From Plantactinospora sp039889035 (GTDB lineage Bacteria > Actinomycetota > Actinomycetes > Mycobacteriales > Micromonosporaceae): a stretch of DNA of 64,000 nt. Position numbers and translations under genes: made by a program. Position 1 is the stretch's first letter, and each line of letters begins with the position of its first letter. Location of the stretch: contig JBDQQY010000010.1 in assembly GCA_039889035.1 (NCBI GenBank), positions 1 through 64,000 on the forward strand. Reading direction: 5' to 3'. Of this stretch, positions 50,626 to 59,786 are shown piece by piece. Below the pieces are notes generated by a model, which had not been told where the DNA came from, did no database searches, and was given only the letters and a program-made list of their open reading frames with translations.

Positions 50626-52428
50626 TTACGAGGCCGGGAGCAGGTCCTTCGACACCAGTTTGCCGTGCGCGGCGCAGAGCCGGTAGACGTCCAGCCGGGG
50701 CTGGAGCACGTCGCCGTGCGAGCGGTAGTACCGGCAGTCGGCACCGGCCGGCACCGGCAGTGGATCCGGATCCGGCGGTTCCAGCATCTCCCGGCGGGGC
50801 AGCAGGGGGAGCGCGGTGGCCCAGTCCTGCCCGACCCGCAGTTCCGCGTACCGTTCCGGGCGGAGCACCGAGTTGCCCGTCGCGTAGAGGTAGTAGCCGA
50901 GGGCGGCACCACCGAGTGTTCCGGCGAACGTGGCCAGCACCATTGTCGCCGCGACCAGGCCCCGCCGGGCCTCCCGGTGCACCCGCCGACGCCGGTCGGC
51001 GGCCGACCCGGCCGTCGGGACCGCACCGGACCACACCGGATCCCCCTGCGCCGCCGCACCGGGGAGGCCGCCCGGGCCGGGCAGTCGGGCGACGACCTCG
51101 AAACCGCCGTCCCGCGCGCCGGTGTGCAGGGTGCCGCCGGCCAGCCGTACCCGCTCGCGGAGCCCCACCAGGCCGCGCCCGCCCCGGTCCGGGACCGGCG
51201 CGGACCGCGGCGCACCGGCTGGCCGGGCATTCGTGACGCTGACCAGGACCGTCCCGGTGTCGTCGACACCGAGCCGGACACTGACCGCCGCGCCGGGCGC
51301 GTGCTTGTTGGCGTTGGTCAGCGACTCCTGCACCACCCGGTAGACAGCCCTCCCCACCAGCGGCGGAAGCGGTTCCGTCGGACGCCCGTCGTGCAGTTCG
51401 ACCGGCATCCCGGCCGCCCGCGCCCGGCGCACGAGGTCGGCGACATTCCCGGCACCGGCCCGCAGCGCCGAACCTGCGGCCAGATCCCGTCCGCCCGCCG
51501 GGACCGTTCCCCCGGCCGGGACCGTTCCCCCCGTCGGATGCGGTCCCGCCGCCGGTGTGGCGTCACCCACTGGTGTGGCGTCACCCGCCGGGTTGGGGTT
51601 ACCCGCCGGGTTGGGGTTACTCGCCGGGTTGGGGTTACTCGCCGGGTTGGGGTTACTCGCCGGGTCGGGGTTGCCCGCCGGGTCGGGGTCGTCGTCACGG
51701 AGGACGTCGATGATGTCCCGCAACTGCCCGGTGGCGGCGGCCGCGCCGGCCCGGAGCTGACCGGCCACCGCCCGGGTCCGTTCGTCCAGGTCGGCCGAGA
51801 GTTCCAGGGCGCCGGCCCGGAGGGCGAGCAGGCTCAGTTCGTGGCCGAGCGAGTCGTGCATGTCCTCGGCGATCCGGGCCCGCTCACGGAGGCGTACCTC
51901 CCGGGCCAGCATCCGCTGTTCGCGTTCGAGTTGCTCGGCCTGCTCCCAGCCGGCGGCGACCAGCGCGCGCTGCTGCCGCCGGTAGCGTCCGACCAGCCAC
52001 GGGAAGAGTCCGGCGTAGACCAGCGCGCCGGCCACCGTCGCCCAGGCCACGAAGCCGGACCAGCTCAACACCAGCGGGGTGCCCAGTGCGGTGAGGGCGG
52101 AGTAGCTCGCCACCGCCGGCCAGGTGCTGGCCATCCGCCTACCGACGAGATAGCTGACCAGCGGCAGGCCGAGGGAGTAGTTGCCGTCCAGCGCGCAGAG
52201 CAGCACCACGGCGAAGAGCGGGACCAGTGGCAGGCGGCGCCCCGCCGCCACCGCGCCGCCCCAGACCGCCAGGCCGCCGAGCAGCAGCCCGAGCGGGTAC
52301 GCCCGGTGCCCGTTCCAGGACCAGGCCACCACGGCGGCCAGCGATGCCCAGAGCAGCAGGTCCAGGAGGGGAGCCAGGTAGCGCCGCCGCCCGCCCCCGA
52401 ACCGGTCTGCCTGCGCCACGGGTCGCAC
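50626..52428 (-). CDS. NarL/LiaS-type sensor histidine kinase (HisKA_3) with repeat linker
   Basis: About 600 residues. Several transmembrane helices (~15-175); HisKA_3 phosphoacceptor region RARIAEDMHDSLGHELSLLALRAG (His ~189); a hexapeptide-repeat linker rich in NPNPAS/NPAG (~245-290); ATPase domain with RVVQESLTNANKHAPGA and GRGLVGLRERV; and then a C-terminal extension of about 150 residues with another helix (GLVAATMVLATFAGTLGGAALGYYLYAT) and an outside domain. A start at GTG 52428 is chosen; GTG 52419 or upstream codons are possible because the divergent P-ATPase starts at 52584. No response regulator gene is adjacent, which is unusual for this class. Confidence 0.82.
   Translation of the reverse strand: MRPVAQADRFGGGRRRYLAPLLDLLLWASLAAVVAWSWNGHRAYPLGLLLGGLAVWGGAVAAGRRLPLVPLFAVVLLCALDGNYSLGLPLVSYLVGRRMASTWPAVASYSALTALGTPLVLSWSGFVAWATVAGALVYAGLFPWLVGRYRRQQRALVAAGWEQAEQLEREQRMLAREVRLRERARIAEDMHDSLGHELSLLALRAGALELSADLDERTRAVAGQLRAGAAAATGQLRDIIDVLRDDDPDPAGNPDPASNPNPASNPNPASNPNPAGNPNPAGDATPVGDATPAAGPHPTGGTVPAGGTVPAGGRDLAAGSALRAGAGNVADLVRRARAAGMPVELHDGRPTEPLPPLVGRAVYRVVQESLTNANKHAPGAAVSVRLGVDDTGTVLVSVTNARPAGAPRSAPVPDRGGRGLVGLRERVRLAGGTLHTGARDGGFEVVARLPGPGGLPGAAAQGDPVWSGAVPTAGSAADRRRRVHREARRGLVAATMVLATFAGTLGGAALGYYLYATGNSVLRPERYAELRVGQDWATALPLLPRREMLEPPDPDPLPVPAGADCRYYRSHGDVLQPRLDVYRLCAAHGKLVSKDLLPAS
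51555..51695. repeat. 18-bp tandem repeat in the histidine kinase linker
   Basis: About seven and a half units of 18 bases from 51555; the units at 51609, 51627 and 51645 are identical. On the minus strand they encode Asn/Pro/Ala-rich hexapeptides. The period keeps the reading frame. Confidence 0.9.
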
Positions 52429-52583
52429 CGATCCGACGGTACGCAGCGAAGCGGCTCCCGACGATCCGGGATGTTGCCCCGCCGACCCGGAAAAGCCGGC
52501 GTCGCCGACCCTGAGAAAGGTCAGGGTCGGCGGCTGACCATCGGGTGCAGCCGAGCGGCGGCCCGGGTTCGTAGCTTCGAGCC

Positions 52584-54959
52584 ATGCTGACAACCGAGGC
52601 CGGGCTGAGTACTGCCCAGGTCGCCGAGCGGATCGCGGCGGGGCAGGTCAACGACGTACCGGTGCGGTCCGGGCGGAGCGTCGGGGAGATCGTCAAGGCG
52701 AACCTCTTCACCCGGATCAACGCGATCATGGGTGTGCTGTTCGGGGTGATCCTCGCGGTGGGCCCGATCCAGGACGCCCTCTTCGGCGGCGTGATCATCG
52801 CCAACACCCTGATCGGGGTGGTCCAGGAACTGCGCGCCAAGCGCACCCTGGACCGGCTGGCGATCGTCGGCGCGGCCCGCCCGGTGGTACGCCGGGACGG
52901 TCAGGCCGTCGAGGTGACCTCCGCCGACCTGGTACTCGACGACCTGATCGAGCTGGGACCCGGCGACCAGATCGCGGTCGACGGGGTGGTGGTCGAGGCG
53001 GAGCAACTGGAGGTCGACGAGTCGCTGCTGACCGGCGAGGCCGACCCGGTGCTGAAGCAGGCCGGCGACCCGCTGCTCTCCGGCAGCTTCGTCACGGCGG
53101 GTACCGGTGCGATGCGGGCCACCAAGGTCGGCCGGGCGGCGTACGCGGCTCGGCTCGCCGAGGAGGCCAGCCGGTTCACCCTGGTCAACTCGGAGCTACG
53201 CGGCGGTCTCAACACCATCCTCCGGTTCGTCACCTGGCTGATCATTCCGACCGGACTGGCCCTGATCGTCAGCCAGTACCTGGTCAACTCCGACGACCTG
53301 CCGGAGGCGGTCCGGCGGATGGTCGCCGGGCTGGTCCCGATGGTGCCGGAGGGGCTGGTCCTGCTCACCTCGGTGGCGTTCGCGGTCGGGGTGATCCGGC
53401 TCGGCCGGCGGCGCTGCCTGGTGCAGGAGTTGCCGGCGATCGAGGGACTGGCCCGGGTCAGCGTGGTCTGCCTGGACAAGACCGGCACGCTCACCGACGC
53501 GGCGATGGCGGTGGCGGAGGTACGCCAGCTCGACCCGGCCGCCCCGCTGCCGGAGGTGCTGGGTCTGCTCGGCGCGGCCGACGAGCGGCCGAACGCCAGC
53601 CTGCGGGCGATCGTCGAGGCGTACCCGGCGCCGCCGAGCGGAACCGGGTCGATGGCGGGGTGGCGGATCGGGGAGCGGGTCCCGTTCTCGTCCGCCCGGA
53701 AGTGGAGCGGAGCCACCCTCACCAGCCCGGACGGGATCAGCGTGCAGTGGCGGCTCGGCGCCCCGGACGTACTCCTGCCGGCCGGGCATCCGGTGTTGGC
53801 CGAGGCGGACGCGTACGGTGCCCGGGGCCTGCGGGTGCTGCTGCTGAACCGGGCCACCGCCGGCGGGCCGGCGCAAGACGCGGTGCACCCGGTCGCGCTG
53901 GTGGTGCTCGCCCAGCGGCTCCGCCCGGAGGCGCCCGACACGCTGCGCTACTTCGCCGAGCAGGGCGTGGCGGTGAAGGTCCTCTCCGGCGACAACGCGC
54001 TCTCGGTGGGCGCGGTGGCCCGCAGCCTCGGACTGCCGGGTGCCGAACACCCGGTCGACGCCCGGGACCTGCCCACCGATCCGGCGGAACTCGCCGAGGT
54101 GGTGCAGCGACACAGCGTGTTCGGCCGGGTCGGGCCGCAGCAGAAGCGGGACATGGTGGCGGCGCTCCAGGGCGCCGGGCACACGGTGGCGATGACCGGG
54201 GACGGGGTCAACGACGTACTCGCGCTCAAGGACGCGGACATCGGGGTGGCGATGGGCTCGGGCAGTCCGGCCAGCCGGGCGGTGGCCCAGATCGTGCTGC
54301 TGGACAACAACTTCGGCGCGCTGCCGGCGGTGGTCGCCGAGGGGCGGCGGGTGATCGGCAACATCGAACGGGTCGCGAACCTGTTCCTGACCAAGACGGT
54401 CTACTCGGTGCTGCTGGCCGTGATCGTGGTGTTGAGCCAGGTGCCGTACCCGTTCCTGCCCCGGCACCTGACCATCATCTCGTCGCTGACCATCGGCATT
54501 CCGGCGTTCTTCCTGGCACTGGCGCCCAACCACGAGCGGGCCCGGCCGGGTTTCGTGGGCCGGGTACTGCGGTTCGCCGTACCGTCCGGGCTGGTGGCGA
54601 TGGCGGCGACGATCATGTCGTACCTGGTCGCCCGGAGCGTCTACGACGGCGACCTGGCCGCGGAGACCTCGGCCGCGACGCTGACCCTGTTCCTGGTCGG
54701 GCTCTGGGCGGTGGCGATCATCGCCCGGCCGTACACCTGGTGGCGGATCCTGCTGGTGCTGGCCCTCGGGTGTGCGTTCGCGACCATCCTGGTGGTGCCG
54801 TTCCTCCAGGAGTTCTTCCAGTTGAGCCTGGTCGGCACGACCGCGCCGGGCATCGCGGTCGGGCTCGCGGCCGTCGCCGGGCTGCTGCTGGAACTGATCC
54901 GCCGGTTTCCGGTGCCGGCCGCGCCGATGACTACTCGCGAGCGCGGCACGAATTGGTGA
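52584..54959 (+). CDS. Cation-transporting P-type ATPase, CtpE-like
   Basis: 791 residues. P-type pump with phosphorylation motif DKTGTLT (Asp ~299), actuator TGEADP, hinge TGDGVNDVLALKDADIGVAMG, and a TM4 sequence MVPEGLVLLTS instead of the PEGLP of Ca/Na pumps. That form and the size resemble mycobacterial CtpE, reported to take part in calcium uptake. Start ATG 52584 opens the cytoplasmic LSTAQVAERIAAGQVNDVPVR segment. There is no N-terminal heavy-metal domain. It is divergent from the histidine kinase, so co-regulation is possible. Confidence 0.9.
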   Translation: MLTTEAGLSTAQVAERIAAGQVNDVPVRSGRSVGEIVKANLFTRINAIMGVLFGVILAVGPIQDALFGGVIIANTLIGVVQELRAKRTLDRLAIVGAARPVVRRDGQAVEVTSADLVLDDLIELGPGDQIAVDGVVVEAEQLEVDESLLTGEADPVLKQAGDPLLSGSFVTAGTGAMRATKVGRAAYAARLAEEASRFTLVNSELRGGLNTILRFVTWLIIPTGLALIVSQYLVNSDDLPEAVRRMVAGLVPMVPEGLVLLTSVAFAVGVIRLGRRRCLVQELPAIEGLARVSVVCLDKTGTLTDAAMAVAEVRQLDPAAPLPEVLGLLGAADERPNASLRAIVEAYPAPPSGTGSMAGWRIGERVPFSSARKWSGATLTSPDGISVQWRLGAPDVLLPAGHPVLAEADAYGARGLRVLLLNRATAGGPAQDAVHPVALVVLAQRLRPEAPDTLRYFAEQGVAVKVLSGDNALSVGAVARSLGLPGAEHPVDARDLPTDPAELAEVVQRHSVFGRVGPQQKRDMVAALQGAGHTVAMTGDGVNDVLALKDADIGVAMGSGSPASRAVAQIVLLDNNFGALPAVVAEGRRVIGNIERVANLFLTKTVYSVLLAVIVVLSQVPYPFLPRHLTIISSLTIGIPAFFLALAPNHERARPGFVGRVLRFAVPSGLVAMAATIMSYLVARSVYDGDLAAETSAATLTLFLVGLWAVAIIARPYTWWRILLVLALGCAFATILVVPFLQEFFQLSLVGTTAPGIAVGLAAVAGLLLELIRRFPVPAAPMTTRERGTNW

Positions 54960-55114
54960 GTCGGGTGTGGACCCCTGTCTCGTAACGTCGTTCTCGGCCG
55001 GGAGAACCCAGGTCGGAGGCGGATCGGCCCCGAAAGAAAGCGAGTTCGGGGAACTGTCGGGGAAATGACAGTCCGGGCGCCCGATAGAGAACGAGGAATG
55101 AGGAGAGCTGCCCG

Positions 55115-55999
55115 ATGTACGTACGACGGAATGGTGCTGGGCGTACCCGACGGATCGCCACCACGGCGGGGCTGGCGTCCGCCGCGTTGCTGGTGACCCA
55201 GTTGGCGCTGATCGCGCCGGCCAGCGCGGTCCCCGGCCTGGTGCTGAAGGTGACGGGCGGCGAGACCAACAGCGAGTGGAAGACGACGAACGCGCAGTGC
55301 CCGGTCGGCACGACGGTGCTCGGCGGCGGCGGACGGATCGTGAGCGACAACGGTGCCGCCAACAGCCAGGTGACGATGGACACCATGCTGCCGCTGTTCG
55401 GCGGCGGGGGATACTCGGTGACCGGCCGGGAGGACGGCAACGGGTACGGCGGCGACTGGTCCATCACCACCAGCGCGCTCTGCGCGCCGGAACCGGCCGG
55501 ACTGGAGACCCGGACCCAGCTCTCGGACAACAACTCCAATGTCGGCAAGACGATGGACGTCGAGTGCCCGCCCGGCAAGAAGGTCATCGGCCTCGGCGCC
55601 GACATGTCCGGCGGAATGGGCCGGGTGGTCATCGACGACCTGCGGCCGAGCGCCGACCTGACCAAGATCACGGTGGCCGGGATGGAGGACGGCGGCCCCG
55701 ACTACCTCGACAACTGGACGATGGTCGGCAAGGCGGTCTGCGCCACCCCGCCGGCCGGCCTGGTCCGGGTGACCGGCTTCGGGGTGCTGGACTCGCAGAC
55801 CCCGAAGACCGCGACCGCGCGGTGCCCGGACGGCAAGCGGGTGCACGGCGTCGGCGGTGAGATCGACAACGGCCAGGGCGAGGTACGGATGACCGCGATG
55901 TGGGCCTCCTCGTCCACCACGGTCACCGTGACCGGTGCCGAGGAGGAGGGCGGCTACGGCAACTCGTGGGCCGTCAAGGCGTACGCGATCTGCGCCTGA
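55115..55999 (+). CDS. Secreted protein with three Cys-paired beta repeats
   Basis: 294 residues. Signal peptide ~1-40. The mature part is three ~80-residue repeats, each with a (x)CP.G..V.G.G motif (AQCPVGTTVLGGGG, VECPPGKKVIGLGA, ARCPDGKRVHGVGG) followed by a WxxxxxAxC ending (WSITTSALC, WTMVGKAVC, WAVKAYAIC), so each repeat probably has one disulphide. No enzymatic motif; an adhesive or scaffolding role would fit but is not shown. GAGGAGAG precedes ATG 55115. Confidence 0.82.
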   Translation: MYVRRNGAGRTRRIATTAGLASAALLVTQLALIAPASAVPGLVLKVTGGETNSEWKTTNAQCPVGTTVLGGGGRIVSDNGAANSQVTMDTMLPLFGGGGYSVTGREDGNGYGGDWSITTSALCAPEPAGLETRTQLSDNNSNVGKTMDVECPPGKKVIGLGADMSGGMGRVVIDDLRPSADLTKITVAGMEDGGPDYLDNWTMVGKAVCATPPAGLVRVTGFGVLDSQTPKTATARCPDGKRVHGVGGEIDNGQGEVRMTAMWASSSTTVTVTGAEEEGGYGNSWAVKAYAICA

Positions 56000-56017
56000 C
56001 CGTCCCTCGATACCGCC

Positions 56018-56053
56018 GGATCCCCGTACGTCCGCAAGGGCGTACGGGGATCC
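56018..56053. terminator. Terminator after the three-repeat protein
   Basis: A perfect 13-bp stem (GGATCCCCGTACG / CGTACGGGGATCC) with a 10-base loop, between convergent genes. Confidence 0.8.
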
Positions 56054-56108
56054 GTGTTCCGCGTGCGGATGCCGCTCGGCGGGCTCGTGGCGGCTGTCGG
56101 GGAAGCCC

Positions 56109-56729
56109 TCAGGACAGCACGCGGTAGGTCACGTGCGTGACCAGGCTCGTCGCCCGCGACCGCACCTGCTCCAGCTTCAGCGGCGGTACGCCGTCGAACA
56201 GCCGGGTGCCGGCACCGAGGGTCAGCGGCGCGATGTGCAGCCGCAACTCGTCGATCAGACCGGCGGCCAGGTACTGGTTGATGGTGGTCGCGCCGCCCAT
56301 GATCGCGACATCGCCGTCGCCGGCCGCTTCGCGTGCCTGTGCCAGTGCCGACTCGATCCCGTCGGTGACGAAGTGGAACGTGGTGCCGCCCTCCATCGGC
56401 TGCGGCTCGCGCGAGTGGTGGGTGAGCACGAACACCGGCGCGTGGTACGGCGGATTGTCGCCCCACCAGCCGGTCCACTGCCGATCCCACTCGCCACGCA
56501 CCGGGCCGAACATGTTGCGCCCCATGATGAACGCCTTGGCGGCGGTCATCTGGTCGATCTCGGCCCGGCTCTCCTCGGGCGCGTCGGTGAACCAGGCGTG
56601 CAGCTTGTCGCCCCAGCCGTCGCCGCCGTCATCGCCGAACGGGCGTTCCTCGGTCTGGTTGAGCCCGGCCGTGTACCCGTCGACCGAGACCGTGATGCCG
56701 CAGACCACCTTGCCGTTATGTGCGGTCAT
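56109..56729 (-). CDS. Dihydrofolate reductase-like (RibD C-terminal domain) protein
   Basis: 206 residues. RibD_C/DHFR-fold oxidoreductase: VVCGITVSVDGYTAG at the start, AAKAFIMGRNMFGPV, FVLTHHSREP and the nucleotide-binding VAIMGGATTINQYLAAGLIDELRLHIAPLTLGAGTRLFDG. It likely uses NADPH; true DHFR function is not implied. GAAGGAG precedes ATG 56729. It is divergent from a LysR regulator (130 bases apart), its probable controller. Confidence 0.88.
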   Translation of the reverse strand: MTAHNGKVVCGITVSVDGYTAGLNQTEERPFGDDGGDGWGDKLHAWFTDAPEESRAEIDQMTAAKAFIMGRNMFGPVRGEWDRQWTGWWGDNPPYHAPVFVLTHHSREPQPMEGGTTFHFVTDGIESALAQAREAAGDGDVAIMGGATTINQYLAAGLIDELRLHIAPLTLGAGTRLFDGVPPLKLEQVRSRATSLVTHVTYRVLS

Positions 56730-56859
56730 TGCCCTGTACTCCTTCGTGGCGACCTGCCGTCGCCCTCGCGGTCCGCTTCGTGTCAAGCATCAGCATGAAA
56801 CAGACGACGCATGACGTCCAATGCCAATCCTGTGCTCAACACATTGATATCTTCGATCT

Positions 56860-57801
56860 ATGCTCAACCTCGTCCACCTCAAGGTCCTGGCCGCGGTGGC
56901 CCGGCACGAGTCGGTGACCGAAGCGGCAAGAGAGCTGCACTACTCGCAGCCGTCGGTGAGCCACCACCTGTCCCGTCTGGAAGCTGCCACCGGTGTCAGG
57001 CTCGTCCAGCGGGTCGGCCGTGGGATTCGGCTGACGCCGGAAGGGCGGCTGTTGGCCAACCGGGCCGCCGAGATCGTGGGACGGGTCGACGCGGCGACCA
57101 ACGAACTCGCCGCACAGGTCGGCCTACAGGCAGGACGCGTCCGGCTGGCCGCCAACGCATCCGCCCTGAGCACCATCGTGCCCAGGGCGGCCGCCGCGTT
57201 GGCCCAGGCGCACCCGGGACTCGAACTGAGCCTGATCGACCGTCACCCGGTCGAAGCGCTACAGATGCTCCGACACGGCGAGATCGACGTCGCACTCGTC
57301 TTCCGACACGCCGACGCCCCAGTCGAGGACGACGGATTCCGCCTCCTCCACATCGGCGACGACCCGATCTACCTCGTCAGCCAGCGGCCTGACGACAGCC
57401 TCGCGAACCACCGCCACTCCGCCTGGATCGGCGGCTGCGACCGGTGCCAGGACGAGCTGATCACCGTGTGCCGGCGAGAAGGTTTCACCCCCCGCATCGC
57501 CTCACACAGCGACGACATGGTCGTCGTGCAAGCCCTCGTCGCCGCCGGCACAGGCGTCGCCACCCTGCCTGGCCTCGCCCTCCAAGCCCACCGCCGACCC
57601 GACGTCCACACCACCGAACTCGCCAGCTTCCACCGCCAGATCCACGCCGCCACCTACGGTGAACCACCCGACCCGCCCGCCGTCGCCGCCGTACTGACGG
57701 CACTCACCGAAGCAGCGACGCCGACGACATCGCCCACGACCGCTGCCACCACCACGCCATCGATCGCAACGCCGTCGACCAGGTCTCGCCGAACGACCTG
57801 A
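56860..57801 (+). CDS. LysR family transcriptional regulator
   Basis: 313 residues. N-terminal winged HTH (LVHLKVLAAVARHESVTEAARELHYSQPSVSHHLSRLEAATG, 4-45) and a periplasmic-binding-like effector domain (~88-290). The C-terminal tail is a Thr/Ala-rich low-complexity run (TPTTSPTTAATTTPSIATPST). By position it would regulate the divergent reductase gene; the AT-rich gap with ATTGATATCTTCGAT is a possible binding area. ATG 56860. Confidence 0.9.
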   Translation: MLNLVHLKVLAAVARHESVTEAARELHYSQPSVSHHLSRLEAATGVRLVQRVGRGIRLTPEGRLLANRAAEIVGRVDAATNELAAQVGLQAGRVRLAANASALSTIVPRAAAALAQAHPGLELSLIDRHPVEALQMLRHGEIDVALVFRHADAPVEDDGFRLLHIGDDPIYLVSQRPDDSLANHRHSAWIGGCDRCQDELITVCRREGFTPRIASHSDDMVVVQALVAAGTGVATLPGLALQAHRRPDVHTTELASFHRQIHAATYGEPPDPPAVAAVLTALTEAATPTTSPTTAATTTPSIATPSTRSRRTT

Positions 57802-58126
57802 CGAGACCGGAGGTGACCGGCGAGCCGCGTGACAGAACCACCCGCAGGTCCTGACAATTCGTCCCGAGCCCTGGTCGGCCCGGTCCGCCGGTCAGCCCTC
57901 TACTACCTTGGATACCTCTGGCGGCGAAGGTCCTGCTTTGCCGCCTTCGCCACCTTCTTCTGCCGATGATCGGGTGACGGTATCCGCGTCCTGCTTCATT
58001 CCAGCTTCGACCGCCGATGTGATCCCGGGGTGCGGAGGCGGGAGAAAAAATTCTGGAGAGGATGTCCTGAAGGCGGGCATGCCGGACGACGTGTTCACAG
58101 GAGACCCGAACGAAGGGAACAGTGAG
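57802..58126. other. Intergenic region upstream of the second reductase gene
   Basis: 325 bases. Open frames cross it but lack ribosome sites, and the base composition is more AT-rich around 58020-58060 (AAAAAATTCTGG), suggesting the promoter of the gene at 58127. Confidence 0.35.
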
Positions 58127-58726
58127 ATGGGCAAGGTCATCACCGGCGGCACGATGTCACTCGACGGCTACATCGCCGGCCCCAACGAGAGCGGCTTCGA
58201 CCTGCTGTTCCAGTGGTACGGCAACGGCGACGTCGAAATTCCCACCGCGAGCCCGAACGTGCCGCCGTTGCGGCTGTCGGCCGCGAGCGCGAAGCTGCTC
58301 AAGGAGGAGTGGGGCAACACCGGCGCCCTGGTCGTCGGCCGGCACCTCTACGACATGACCAACGCGTGGGGCGGCCGACACCCCATGGACGTCACGACGG
58401 TCGTGCTCACCCACCGCCCGCCGCAGGATCGTCCGGTCGCGGACGAGAACTTCGTGTTCGTCACCGAGGGCATCGAGGCCGCTGTCGCAAAGGCACAGGA
58501 GATCGCCGGCGAGAAGACCGTCGTGGTCAACGGGGGCCAGATGGCCCGGCAGTGCCTCGAAGCCGGGCTGCTCGACGAGATCGGCATCGAACTCGTACCG
58601 GTGGTGCTCGGCGGCGGCACGCCGCTCTTCGCCGACCTGGGTGCCACGCCCGCGCAGTTCGACGGCCCGATCGCGCTGGTCGAGGGCACGGGCGTCACCC
58701 ACATCCGGTACCGGGTCAAGAAGTGA
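58127..58726 (+). CDS. Dihydrofolate reductase-like (RibD C-terminal domain) protein
   Basis: 199 residues, same family as the gene at 56109: KVITGGTMSLDGYIAGPNE, ALVVGRHLYDMTNAW, VVLTHRPPQ and TVVVNGGQMARQCLEAGLLDEIGIELVPVVLGGGTPLFADLG. Identity to the other copy seems modest, so they are paralogues and not a recent duplication. GAAGGGA precedes ATG 58127. Confidence 0.88.
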   Translation: MGKVITGGTMSLDGYIAGPNESGFDLLFQWYGNGDVEIPTASPNVPPLRLSAASAKLLKEEWGNTGALVVGRHLYDMTNAWGGRHPMDVTTVVLTHRPPQDRPVADENFVFVTEGIEAAVAKAQEIAGEKTVVVNGGQMARQCLEAGLLDEIGIELVPVVLGGGTPLFADLGATPAQFDGPIALVEGTGVTHIRYRVKK

Positions 58727-58740
58727 CCCAGGAACGACAG

Positions 58741-58768
58741 ACGGTCCCTGCCTGACGGGAGGGACCGT
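58741..58768 (+). terminator. Terminator after the second reductase gene
   Basis: ACGGTCCCT pairs with AGGGACCGT around a 10-base loop, 14 bases past the stop. Confidence 0.75.
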
Positions 58769-58809
58769 ACGGTCTTCGTGTCGCCCCGGGTACACCGCCG
58801 AGGGTGCGG

Positions 58810-59112
58810 TCAGCCCTGCTGGTAGCGCTCGTTCTGCCGCAGGGCCTCGGCGAGCTGGTCTTCGAGGATGATGATGCGGCAGGCGGAGGCCAGGTCGGTG
58901 CCCTGGTCGCACATCTCCCGCGCCCGCGCGGCCAGCCGCAGTTGGTAGCGGGAGTAGCGGCGGTGCCCGCCACCGGAGCGGTACGGGTCGATCAGTTTCG
59001 CGTCGCCGAGCCGGCGCAGGAAATCCGGCGAGCAGCCCACAATTTCCGCTGCGCGGCCCATCGTGTATGCCGGGTAGTCCTCGTCGTCGAGCATGTCGTC
59101 GGGTTGGGCCAT
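58810..59112 (-). CDS. MerR-like helix-turn-helix protein
   Basis: 100 residues. YTMGRAAEIVGCSPDFLRRLGDAKLIDPYRSGGGHRRYSRYQLRLAARARE is a complete MerR-type HTH with its wing; a short dimerisation helix follows (IIILEDQLAEALRQNERYQ) and no ligand domain. Small proteins of this kind act as regulators or excisionase-like factors in actinomycete integrative elements. GGAGG precedes ATG 59112; a strong hairpin lies just upstream in its leader. Confidence 0.85.
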   Translation of the reverse strand: MAQPDDMLDDEDYPAYTMGRAAEIVGCSPDFLRRLGDAKLIDPYRSGGGHRRYSRYQLRLAARAREMCDQGTDLASACRIIILEDQLAEALRQNERYQQG

Positions 59113-59128
59113 GAAACCTCCATCACGA

Positions 59129-59157
59129 GGGCCCCGGCGCTAGAAGCGCCGGGGCCC
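59129..59157. terminator. Strong hairpin in the MerR gene leader
   Basis: GGGCCCCGGCGC and GCGCCGGGGCCC form a perfect 12-bp stem with a five-base loop (TAGAA). On the minus strand it ends 8 bases before the Shine-Dalgarno of the MerR gene, so it may be a terminator/attenuator in that leader or the end of an upstream transcript. Confidence 0.6.
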
Positions 59158-59163
59158 AAGGGT

Positions 59164-59484
59164 TTACGGGTCAGAAACACCATCTACCGGCAGAATTGCC
59201 GGCTTGTCGTATCCGCACCACCCGTGCGAGACGGGTTTGGGTGCGAGGATCGCATAAGCGTGACCGGAGACCACCTCTCGTTCGATGGAAACTGCGGTGT
59301 CCGCGCCCAGCCCAGGCGTGCGGCCGGCGACGGGCGATCCAACGGTGTACGGGCCCTCCCTTTCCTCTGACTTCCTCTGCCTTACTCCGTGCTGTCCGCC
59401 GGTGTCGGAGCCCCACGCGACTTCATGGCCCCGTACACGTGCGACGGACGTCCCTTGCCTCAGGCGGAGCCCTGAATCCAACAT
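59164..59484 (-). CDS. Doubtful hypothetical ORF upstream of the MerR gene
   Basis: 106 residues from ATG 59484. The C-terminal half (TVGSPVAGRTPGLGADTAVSIEREVVSGHAYAILAPKPVSHGWCGYDKPAILPVDG) looks protein-like, the N-terminal half does not. A GGAAAGGGAGGG stretch at about 59355-59370 resembles a ribosome site for a shorter product but no proper start codon follows. The remaining bases 59485-59786 show no gene. Confidence 0.3.
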   Translation of the reverse strand: MLDSGLRLRQGTSVARVRGHEVAWGSDTGGQHGVRQRKSEEREGPYTVGSPVAGRTPGLGADTAVSIEREVVSGHAYAILAPKPVSHGWCGYDKPAILPVDGVSDP

Positions 59485-59786
59485 CGGCCCCACCTGCTGT
59501 TACACCCCGGTCGTGCATCACGCCCGGGCACTACCTACCAACTTCTCGTGCGCCGTGCTCAACTGCGGTGGATCTTTACTGCCAAGCGAGCGGAGCCGGA
59601 ACGATCCTCGGCCCTGCCCCTTCGCCCTCGGCTGGGGCGGTCACGTCAGCGTCTTTTCTTCTCCCTTGACTCGAAGAAGATTAGCCGACGCTGGCGAGGA
59701 TGTCTAGTTCTTCGCACATAGATTTCCTCGCGGCACGTTGACAGGTCTCCGTCTGCTCATAGATCGTCAGGGCAGCTCGGCGATCG

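Noticed and set aside
49040..51034. 664-residue minus-strand frame
   Set aside because: Only its last 178 codons (from ATG 49576 with a ribosome site) look like a gene; the remainder is antisense to the GNAT gene and out of frame with the kinase.
51555..51695. 18-bp repeats as a CRISPR array
   Set aside because: Units are directly adjacent with no unique spacers and stay in the coding frame of a kinase.
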